Shown in pieces: positions 37,127-44,021 of a DNA stretch of 44,021 nucleotides. The notes below the pieces were generated by a model that saw nothing but the letters and a program-made list of their open reading frames with translations, had not been told where the DNA came from and searched no databases. Position numbers and translations under genes: made by a program. This DNA comes from Trichlorobacter thiogenes (GTDB lineage Bacteria > Desulfobacterota > Desulfuromonadia > Geobacterales > Pseudopelobacteraceae), in contig NZ_FUWR01000022.1 of the NCBI RefSeq assembly GCF_900167465.1, positions 1 to 44,021 of the forward strand, written 5' to 3'. How positions within the stretch are numbered: the first letter of the stretch is position 1; every line of letters starts with the position of its first letter.

Positions 37127-37777
37127 TTAGTCGATCAACCGCCCGATATTTCGCCAGCGGATATTGAACTTGTACCACGGCCCATCAATGGACCAGTATT
37201 TAATGAACGCCAAACCTTTCAGCTGATCACGACGGACAAACTTCCAGAAACGGCTGTCGTATGAGCGATCCCGGTTATCCCCCATCACAAAATAGGAGTT
37301 TTCCGGCACCACAATCGGTCCAAAGGTATCCCTGGGATTCTGCTCTTTGGGGATTATCTCCAGTTCTTTATGTACCTCATGGGGATTTTCATACAGCTTA
37401 CCGTTGACATAGACCTTTTTATCCTTGCCTTCAACCACGTCACCAGGCACGCCGATCACCCGCTTGATAAAATCCTTGCGGGGATCTTCAGGGTACTCAA
37501 ACACCACCACGTCACCACGCTTGGGGTCGCGCAGCTTAATGACCTGCTTGTCAGTAAAGGGAATTTGGGTGCCATAAATAAACTTGCTGACCAGCAGATG
37601 ATCACCAATCAGCAGGGTGTCTTCCATGGAACCGGAAGGGATTTTAAAGGCCTGTACCACATAGGTCCGAATCACCAGCGCCAGAAGCACGGCAATAATA
37701 ATGGATTCAGTATACTCACGCCAGAGACTCTTCTTTTGAATCTCTTCAGGTTGCTGCTGTTCGTTCAGATCTGCCAT
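37127..37777 (-). CDS. lepB: Signal peptidase I
   Basis: Cleaves Sec and Tat signal peptides on the outer face of the inner membrane. 216 residues: one N-terminal membrane anchor (about 24-43, [18 protein letters not shown]), the catalytic serine in [10 protein letters not shown], and the general-base lysine in [11 protein letters not shown]; box E is [24 protein letters not shown] precedes the ATG. It lies 12 bp after lepA, a pairing seen in many bacteria. Confidence 0.96.
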   Translation of the reverse strand: MADLNEQQQPEEIQKKSLWREYTESIIIAVLLALVIRTYVVQAFKIPSGSMEDTLLIGDHLLVSKFIYGTQIPFTDKQVIKLRDPKRGDVVVFEYPEDPRKDFIKRVIGVPGDVVEGKDKKVYVNGKLYENPHEVHKELEIIPKEQNPRDTFGPIVVPENSYFVMGDNRDRSYDSRFWKFVRRDQLKGLAFIKYWSIDGPWYKFNIRWRNIGRLID

Positions 37778-37789
37778 GAATGTCCCTTC

Positions 37790-39592
37790 CTATTTGTCGT
37801 CAACCTTGAGGATGGCCAGGAACGCCTCCTGGGGCAGCTCAACGTTGCCAACATTCTTCATCCGCTTCTTGCCTTCCTTCTGTTTTTCCAACAACTTGCG
37901 CTTACGGGTAATATCACCACCATAGCACTTGGCAAGTACATCCTTGCGCATCGCCTTAACGGTTTCACGGGCGATAATCTTGCTACCGATGGCAGCCTGA
38001 ATCGCCACCTCAAACATCTGGCGGGAAATCAGCTCCTTCATCTTGGAAACCAGATCCCGTCCTCGGAAATAGGCCTTGTCGCGATGCAGGATCAGCGACA
38101 GGGCATCAACCACCTCGCCATTGATCAAGACATTCATTCTGACCAGATCACTACGACGATATTCCAGATGTTCATAATCAAGGGAGGCATACCCCTTGGT
38201 GATTGATTTGAGGCGATCATAAAAATCAAGCACGATCTCGTTCAGCGGCAATTCATAGATGATCATAACCCGCGTTGGGGTAAGGTACTTAATCTCGCGC
38301 TGGACGCCACGCTTGTCCTCACAAAGCGCCAGCACACCACCCACAAAATCATTGGGGACATGGATATGGGCAAGGATAAACGGCTCTTCCAGATATTCCG
38401 TACTCTGCAGCTCCGGCATCTGATTGGCGCTCTGGATAGAGTACACTTCGCCACTCATCCTATGCACACGATAGACAACCGTTGGAGCCGTGGTAATCAG
38501 ATCCAGCCCAAACTCACGTTCCAGACGTTCCTGAATAATCTCCATATGCAGCAGCCCCAGAAAGCCGCAGCGGAAGCCAAAGCCAAGGGCGACCGATGTC
38601 TCCGGCTCAAAGGAAAACGAGGAGTCATTCAGTTTCAGTTTGGCAAGGGCATCACGCAACTGCTCATACTGGGCAGTGTCAATCGGATAGAGGCCGGAAA
38701 ACACCATCGGCTTTACTTCTTTGAATCCCCCCAGCATCTCAGTGCATTGCCGGTGTAACAGCGTAACCGTATCACCGACCTTGGCATCTGCCACATCCTT
38801 GATACCGGCTATCACAAACCCTACTTCGCCAGCTGTTAGTTCAGGCACTTCAACCATAACCGGCGCAAACACACCAACCTTAAGCGCCTCATAGGCCTTG
38901 TTGGTTGACATGAGCTGAATTTTATCACCCTTTTTCAGGGTGCCTTCAAACAGGCGCACCAGGATGATAACGCCCTGATACTGGTCATACCAGGAATCAA
39001 ACAGCAGCGCCTTCAATGGAGCAGCGGCGTCACCCTGCGGAGCCGGGATCTTCCTGACGATCTGTTCCAGAATTTCGCGGGTACCGATCCCCTCTTTTGC
39101 AGAAGCCATCACTGCATCATGGGCATCAATCCCGATAATCTCTTCAATCTCATGCTTGACCCGCTCTGGCTCAGCTGCCGGCAGGTCAATCTTGTTCAAC
39201 ACGGGAAACACTTCCAGGTCGTTATCCAGCGCAAGATAGACGTTCGCCAGGGTCTGAGCCTCAACCCCCTGCGACGCATCAACCACTAGCAAACCGCCTT
39301 CACAGGCAGCAAGGGAACGTGACACCTCATAGGTAAAGTCAACATGCCCAGGGGTATCAATCAGATTGAGGATATAGGTATTCCCATCATCTGCCGTGTA
39401 ATTAAGACGCACCGTCTGAGCCTTGATGGTAATCCCTCGCTCACGCTCAAGATCCATCTTGTCCAGGAACTGGCTTTGCATCTCCCGGGCAGTCAGGGCG
39501 CCGGTATACTCCAGCAGACGATCCGCCAAGGTAGACTTACCGTGGTCGATATGGGCAATAATTGAAAAGTTGCGAATCTTACTGATATCCAT
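37790..39592 (-). CDS. lepA: Elongation factor 4 (LepA)
   Basis: A ribosome-associated GTPase that helps translation at stalled or high-salt conditions. 600 residues: G1 [11 protein letters not shown]3 DTPGHVDF, G4 NKIDLP, EF-G-like domains II, III and V, and the LepA-specific C-terminal domain containing [19 protein letters not shown]-type sequence (here [19 protein letters not shown]). Length is standard. The ATG has only a weak GTGAGAG before it. It begins the lepA-lepB-aspS-LysM unit and has its own promoter candidate after the tRNA terminator. Confidence 0.97.
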   Translation of the reverse strand: MDISKIRNFSIIAHIDHGKSTLADRLLEYTGALTAREMQSQFLDKMDLERERGITIKAQTVRLNYTADDGNTYILNLIDTPGHVDFTYEVSRSLAACEGGLLVVDASQGVEAQTLANVYLALDNDLEVFPVLNKIDLPAAEPERVKHEIEEIIGIDAHDAVMASAKEGIGTREILEQIVRKIPAPQGDAAAPLKALLFDSWYDQYQGVIILVRLFEGTLKKGDKIQLMSTNKAYEALKVGVFAPVMVEVPELTAGEVGFVIAGIKDVADAKVGDTVTLLHRQCTEMLGGFKEVKPMVFSGLYPIDTAQYEQLRDALAKLKLNDSSFSFEPETSVALGFGFRCGFLGLLHMEIIQERLEREFGLDLITTAPTVVYRVHRMSGEVYSIQSANQMPELQSTEYLEEPFILAHIHVPNDFVGGVLALCEDKRGVQREIKYLTPTRVMIIYELPLNEIVLDFYDRLKSITKGYASLDYEHLEYRRSDLVRMNVLINGEVVDALSLILHRDKAYFRGRDLVSKMKELISRQMFEVAIQAAIGSKIIARETVKAMRKDVLAKCYGGDITRKRKLLEKQKEGKKRMKNVGNVELPQEAFLAILKVDDK

Positions 39593-39632
39593 GAACTCTC
39601 ACTGACTTTTGATGATACGAATGGAATTTGGA

Positions 39633-39661
39633 AGAATAATGAACAACTGGTGTAATGTAAA
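39633..39661 (-). promoter_or_regulatory. Candidate promoter for lepA-lepB-aspS
   Basis: On the minus strand TTTACA (39656-39661, 5 of 6), a 17-bp spacer and TATTCT (39633-39638, 4 of 6), about 40 bp before lepA and directly after the tRNA terminator. Confidence 0.45.
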
Positions 39662-39667
39662 GTAGAA

Positions 39668-39697
39668 AAGGCCCCTTCCACAAAGAGAAGGAGCCTT
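39668..39697 (-). terminator. Intrinsic terminator after tRNA-Leu
   Basis: An 11-bp stem (39668-39678 with 39687-39697, one G-T wobble) and an 8-base loop, followed on the minus strand by TTTTCTACTTT. It ends the secG/tRNA transcript before lepA. Confidence 0.8.
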
Positions 39698-39708
39698 AGA
39701 ATGTTAGT

Positions 39709-39795
39709 TGGTGCCGAAGACGAGACTCGAACTCGTACAGGCTATCGCCCGCCACCCCCTCAAGATGGTGTGTCTACCAATTCCACCACTTCGGC
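39709..39795 (-). tRNA. tRNA-Leu (anticodon GAG)
   Basis: An 87-base class II tRNA including an encoded CCA end (39709-39711). The acceptor stem is GCCGAAG/CTTCGGC, the D arm contains AATTGGTAGACAC, and the anticodon arm is CCATC-TTGAGGG-GGTGG with GAG at 39759-39761. A long variable arm follows (GCGGGCGATAGCCTGT), then the T arm with GTTCGAGTC. These are standard tRNA-Leu features; it reads CUC and CUU codons. It lies 50 bp after secG, so it is perhaps cotranscribed with it. Confidence 0.97.
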
Positions 39796-39845
39796 ACAAG
39801 AGTTGAAATATTTATCAGATCCCTGAAAACAAATCAACCCTAAAT

Positions 39846-40184
39846 CTACTTAGCTGGCACGACCGGAGTTGCCGGAGCAGTAGGAGTCGGTGCCGCCGGT
39901 GCAACAGGGGCAGGCTTCTGGGCTTGCTTGCCAGACATAATTGACGATGCAGGCATATGGCCGGAAAAATATGCCAGAGTCAGTGACGTAAGCATAAAGA
40001 TAATGGCTGCCGCAGTGGTTAACTTGGTCATAAAGTTTCCTCCACCACCTGCGCCAAACACAGACTGACTGCCACCGCCTCCAAATGAAGCGCCCATTTC
40101 AGCGCCTTTGCCAGATTGGAGTAGCACCATCCCAATGATAAACAGACTGATCAGCACATGCAAAATTGTAATGAGGGTTGTCAT
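39846..40184 (-). CDS. secG: Preprotein translocase subunit SecG
   Basis: A small inner-membrane partner of SecYE that aids SecA-driven export. 112 residues: two membrane segments (about 3-22 and 55-75), with the conserved LLQSGKGAEMGASFGGG loop between them, then an unusual Ala/Pro/Thr-rich C-terminal tail (KPAPVAPAAPTPTAPATP) of about 30 residues. The core matches SecG closely. It lies downstream of tpiA by 73 bp; tpiA-secG pairing is common in bacteria. Confidence 0.94.
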   Translation of the reverse strand: MTTLITILHVLISLFIIGMVLLQSGKGAEMGASFGGGGSQSVFGAGGGGNFMTKLTTAAAIIFMLTSLTLAYFSGHMPASSIMSGKQAQKPAPVAPAAPTPTAPATPVVPAK

Positions 40185-40257
40185 AGTAGTTCGTGTATCC
40201 TCTCAAAAATGAAGCTGATTAAATACCACAGCGCCAGTGCTGATGTAAAGTATGAAA

Positions 40258-41013
40258 TCAACCCTTGAAACGAACAATACCTGCAAATGATTCAGCTTTA
40301 AGACTTGCGCCCCCAACCAATGCGCCATCAATATCGGCTTGCGACATCAACCCTTTGACATTCTCCGGCTTTACACTTCCACCATACAGAATACGCAGCG
40401 CATCGGCTTCTGATGAGCTATAGAGTTCTGCGACCAGTGAACGTATAAAGGCATGCACCTCCTGGGCCTGTGCATCACTGGCCGTTTTGCCGGTACCAAT
40501 CGCCCAGACCGGCTCATAGGCAATAACAACGTGGGCCAGATCAGAAGCAGGGATACCAGCAAGACCGCCACTAACCTGAGTCTTGATGACGCTAAACGTG
40601 GCATTGGATTCCCGTTCAGCAAGGGTTTCACCAACACACAGCAGCACAACTAAACCGGCTTTCAAAGCTGCTTTGGTCTTACGATTGACGGTCTCTTCGG
40701 TTTCACCAAAATACTGGCGACGTTCAGAGTGGCCTATAATAACATGGCTGCAGCCAGCATCTTTAAGCAGCTTGGGCGATACCTCGCCGGTGAAGGCCCC
40801 CTCTTCTTCCCAGTAGCAATCCTGTGCTGCTACCTTGATAACCGTTTTTTCAGCAGCCTTTGCGACAGCGCTAATGGCTGTAAAGACAGGAGCAACAACA
40901 ACCTCAACATCATCCACAGCACTAATCAGGGGAGCCAACTCATCAACTAAAGCTGTTGCCTCAGCCAGCGTCTTGAACAGCTTCCAGTTTCCAGCAATAA
41001 GTGGTGTACGCAT
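40258..41013 (-). CDS. tpiA: Triosephosphate isomerase
   Basis: Interconverts dihydroxyacetone phosphate and glyceraldehyde 3-phosphate. 251 residues: substrate-binding AGNWKLFK, the electrophilic His in [12 protein letters not shown], the catalytic Glu and flexible loop in [14 protein letters not shown], and the phosphate site [10 protein letters not shown] Shine-Dalgarno-like GGGGG lies before the ATG. It starts 8 bp after the pgk stop. Confidence 0.97.
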   Translation of the reverse strand: MRTPLIAGNWKLFKTLAEATALVDELAPLISAVDDVEVVVAPVFTAISAVAKAAEKTVIKVAAQDCYWEEEGAFTGEVSPKLLKDAGCSHVIIGHSERRQYFGETEETVNRKTKAALKAGLVVLLCVGETLAERESNATFSVIKTQVSGGLAGIPASDLAHVVIAYEPVWAIGTGKTASDAQAQEVHAFIRSLVAELYSSSEADALRILYGGSVKPENVKGLMSQADIDGALVGGASLKAESFAGIVRFKG

Positions 41014-41021
41014 GGAGCCCC

Positions 41022-42215
41022 CTATTTCTTCACATCAAGGGCTTTCACCCCTGGCAGAATCTTACCTTCAAGCAGCTCCAAAAACGCGCCGCCACCGGTA
41101 GAAATGTAGCTGACCTTGGCAGCAACCCCCGCCTTGTTGACCGCTGCGTCTGTATCACCGCCACCGATAACCGTTGTGGCATAGCAGTTGCCCACTGCCT
41201 CAGCAACAGCAAAGGTACCACGACAGAAGGCGTCCATCTCAAACACCCCCATCGGCCCATTCCAGATCACGGTCTTTGCATCACGCAAGGTCTCAGCAAA
41301 CAGTGTGGCTGATGCAGGACCGATATCAAGCGCCATCCAGCCTTCCGGTATCTCCTGCACAGGTGTCACAAAATTGGTCGCCGTGGCCTCAAAGGCATTG
41401 GCCACCACGCAGTCAACCGGCAGATAAAAGGTAACACCCTTTTTCCTGGCTTTATCCATGATCTTTTTGGCAGTCGGAATCAGCTCATCCTCAACCAGAG
41501 ATTTACCAACGCCGTAGCCCATCGCCTTAAGGAAGGTAAAGGCCATGCCGCCGCCGATCACAATTTTATCAACCTTATTGACCAGCTTTTCCAACACCTC
41601 CAGCTTGCCGGAGACCTTTGCGCCACCAAGAATAGCAACCAACGGACGAACCGGATTGCTCATCGCCTTGTCAAAGAAGGTCATCTCATTTTTCATCAAA
41701 AAGCCGGCTACAACCGTCGGCACCAGCTTGGTAATCGCCTCAACCGAGGCATGGGCACGGTGTGAAACAGCAAAGGCATCGTTGACATAGATTTCGCACC
41801 CGTTTACCAACTGCCGAGCAAACTCAGGATCATTTTTTTCTTCTCCAGGATAGAAGCGAACGTTTTCCAACATCACCACATCACCCGGCTTCATGGCATT
41901 AATCAGTGTATCCACATCAGGGCCAAAACAATCAGGGGCCTGCACAACCTTTTTACCAAGCAGCTGAGAAAGCCGCTTGGCAGCAGGAGCCATGGTATAT
42001 TTAGGCTTTTTCTCCCCCTTAGGGCGCCCCAGATGGGAAGCCAGCACCACTTTTGCCCCCTGTTCAACCGCATATTTGATAGTTGGAACAGCACCGGCAA
42101 TACGGGTATCTTCGGTAATGTTGCCCTTCTCATCCTGAGGCACGTTAAAATCAACCCGAATAAACACCTTCTTACCCTTCAGATCCTTCAGTTGATCAAT
42201 ATAACGAATCGGCAT
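41022..42215 (-). CDS. pgk: Phosphoglycerate kinase
   Basis: Transfers phosphate between 1,3-bisphosphoglycerate and ADP. 397 residues: RVDFNVPQD at the N-terminus, [29 protein letters not shown], the nucleotide-binding WNGPMGVFE and GGGDTDAAV, and [14 protein letters not shown] near the C-terminus. The ATG at 42215 is used because GGGAGGATG precedes it and MPIRYIDQL is a usual Pgk start; the extra 22 upstream codons overlap the terminator. Forms a unit with tpiA and secG. Confidence 0.97.
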   Translation of the reverse strand: MPIRYIDQLKDLKGKKVFIRVDFNVPQDEKGNITEDTRIAGAVPTIKYAVEQGAKVVLASHLGRPKGEKKPKYTMAPAAKRLSQLLGKKVVQAPDCFGPDVDTLINAMKPGDVVMLENVRFYPGEEKNDPEFARQLVNGCEIYVNDAFAVSHRAHASVEAITKLVPTVVAGFLMKNEMTFFDKAMSNPVRPLVAILGGAKVSGKLEVLEKLVNKVDKIVIGGGMAFTFLKAMGYGVGKSLVEDELIPTAKKIMDKARKKGVTFYLPVDCVVANAFEATATNFVTPVQEIPEGWMALDIGPASATLFAETLRDAKTVIWNGPMGVFEMDAFCRGTFAVAEAVGNCYATTVIGGGDTDAAVNKAGVAAKVSYISTGGGAFLELLEGKILPGVKALDVKK

Positions 42216-42248
42216 AAAAGCATCCTCCCTGGCACATTGTAATCTGAT

Positions 42249-42278
42249 AAAAAAAGAGGGGGATTGCAGATCCCCCTC
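42249..42278 (-). terminator. Intrinsic terminator between gap and pgk
   Basis: GAGGGGGAT and ATCCCCCTC (42256-42264 with 42270-42278) form a 9-bp GC-rich stem with a 5-base loop. On the minus strand it is followed by seven T residues (42249-42255). It lies directly after gap, so most transcripts should stop before pgk. Confidence 0.85.
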
Positions 42279-42299
42279 CATGCATCGAATATCGCCAAC

Positions 42300-43343
<1,044 letters not shown>

Positions 43344-43381
43344 TTACTGAATCCACACAACATCAACAGACAAGCCTAGTA

Positions 43382-43409
43382 ATAATAATCCATAATCCCG
43401 AATCGTCAA
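43382..43409 (-). promoter_or_regulatory. Candidate promoter for gap
   Basis: On the minus strand TTGACG (43404-43409, 5 of 6), a 16-bp spacer and TATTAT (43382-43387, 5 of 6). It leaves a leader of about 70 bases before gap, in which I see no clear riboswitch or attenuator. Confidence 0.6.
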
Positions 43410-43453
43410 CCGTAAAACATGCAGAAGCAACAGCATTTTTTTCACCTAGGTAC

Positions 43454-43481
43454 TTGACCAGCTCCAGGTCCGTGCTACTCT
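43454..43481 (+). promoter_or_regulatory. Candidate promoter for the Lys/Ala-rich protein gene
   Basis: TTGACC (43454-43459, 5 of 6), a 16-bp spacer and TACTCT (43476-43481, 3 of 6). It diverges from the gap promoter. Confidence 0.4.
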
Positions 43482-43541
43482 GTAACTAATCAACTTTGAC
43501 TCTTCGTATGAACAACCATCACGAAAGGAGACATTACCACC

Positions 43542-43952
43542 ATGGCAACAACTAAATCAGCGAAAAAGGCAGCCCCCAAAGCTCCGGCTAAGAAGGCACC
43601 ACAAAAGGTCGCCACAAAGGCCACCAGAAAACCGGCAGCGACTGTAAAATCAGCCGATCTTTCAAGTGAGCAACTTGTTGTAGAAAACCTGTCAGCCCTT
43701 TCCAGTCTGGTGGGGACGCTTGGCGAAACCCTTGATGTCCTGGTACAAAAGACTGAAAACATGGCCTATCACCTCATTGCCACAGAAGAAGTTCTGGCCG
43801 AGGTCGTTACCGCAACCGGCATTGACCTGGCACGGGTAAATGCACGTATCCGGGCCAAGATTGCCAACGGCACAGACAGCCAGGGAGATCCTTCCAGATC
43901 AATTGACATCGCTGCTGGCATTGCCTCACCACTGCCGAAATTTAAGAAATAA
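43542..43952 (+). CDS. Small protein with histone-H1-like Lys/Ala/Pro N-terminal tail
   Basis: No named family is recognised. The 136-residue protein starts with about 37 residues made mostly of Lys, Ala and Pro (KSAKKAAPKAPAKKAPQK and so on), like the tails of histone-H1-like or AlgP/HU-tail proteins. A helical segment (about 40-110) follows with a leucine/valine heptad-like pattern (LSALSSLVGTLGETLDVLV), then a short polar end. Nucleic-acid binding through the basic tail is plausible but is inference. AAGGAG lies before the ATG. It has its own promoter and terminator. Confidence 0.8.
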   Translation: MATTKSAKKAAPKAPAKKAPQKVATKATRKPAATVKSADLSSEQLVVENLSALSSLVGTLGETLDVLVQKTENMAYHLIATEEVLAEVVTATGIDLARVNARIRAKIANGTDSQGDPSRSIDIAAGIASPLPKFKK

Positions 43953-43985
43953 CCGTTCCGAATCACCAGATAATATGCTAGATCT

Positions 43986-44012
43986 AAGGGCAGGAATTTA
44001 AAACCTGCCCTT
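43986..44012 (+). terminator. Intrinsic terminator after the Lys/Ala-rich protein gene
   Basis: AAGGGCAGG (43986-43994) pairs with CCTGCCCTT (44004-44012) around a 9-base AT loop, followed by TACTTATTT. It is 33 bp after the stop codon. Confidence 0.8.
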
Positions 44013-44021
44013 TACTTATTT

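Noticed and set aside
37370-38206. Open frame of 278 codons on the plus strand over lepB/lepA
   Set aside because: Antisense to highly conserved lepB and lepA; its protein shows no recognisable domains and the frame is a by-product of the opposite strand.

Overview
The window looks like chromosomal DNA from a Geobacter-type bacterium (Desulfuromonadia; Geobacter or Trichlorobacter-like). The evidence is the pilB-pilT-pilC-pilS type IV pilus order, a korDABC 2-oxoglutarate:ferredoxin oxidoreductase operon next to malate dehydrogenase and a monomeric isocitrate dehydrogenase, and a gap/pgk/tpiA/secG run. This placement is inference from gene content; no search was run. Coding density is high and no gap between genes exceeds 300 bases.

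Left part (1-12,854). The left edge holds the 3' end of an IS200/IS605-type insertion sequence whose right end lies inside pilS, so the histidine kinase loses most of its ATPase domain. Reading leftward from 5,787 are pilB, pilT, pilC and the broken pilS. Upstream of these is a tightly overlapping leftward operon: ribF, a flippase-like integral membrane protein, a DUF2723 membrane protein and aroE. Diverging from ribF are nadB, a small chorismate mutase and a 69-residue protein that looks like only the regulatory domain of a DAHP synthase. A 15-bp perfect hairpin closes this unit and faces the pilQ end.

Pilus block (12,868-23,426), all leftward. pilM-N-O-P-Q encode the alignment complex and secretin, headed by a small XRE-type regulator. 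This block is visibly more AT-rich than its surroundings. Upstream lies a separate three-gene operon: a bitopic protein with a degenerate receiver domain, an exported protein of unknown family, and a second PilB/GspE-like ATPase with tandem MshEN-type N-terminal repeats. This trio is the best candidate for an undescribed pilus-associated or secretion-associated module.

Efflux operon (23,556-28,046), rightward. A MarR regulator, a TolC-like outer membrane factor, an EmrA-like fusion protein and an EmrB-like 14-TM transporter are overlapping or closely spaced. A strong promoter carries a small palindrome between its -35 and -10 boxes.

Central metabolism (28,067-34,507), leftward. icd, mdh and korD-A-B-C cover isocitrate to 2-oxoglutarate, 2-oxoglutarate to succinyl-CoA (both directions chemically possible through ferredoxin) and malate/oxaloacetate. 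A 122-bp long inverted repeat fills the korB-korC gap, and a near-perfect 30-bp dyad lies before icd.

Housekeeping right part (34,605-44,021). Leftward units are lepA-lepB-aspS-LysM lipoprotein; tRNA-Leu(GAG) behind secG, tpiA and pgk; and gap, which is separated from pgk by a strong intrinsic terminator. At the right edge a rightward gene encodes a small protein with a Lys/Ala/Pro-rich, histone-H1-like tail.
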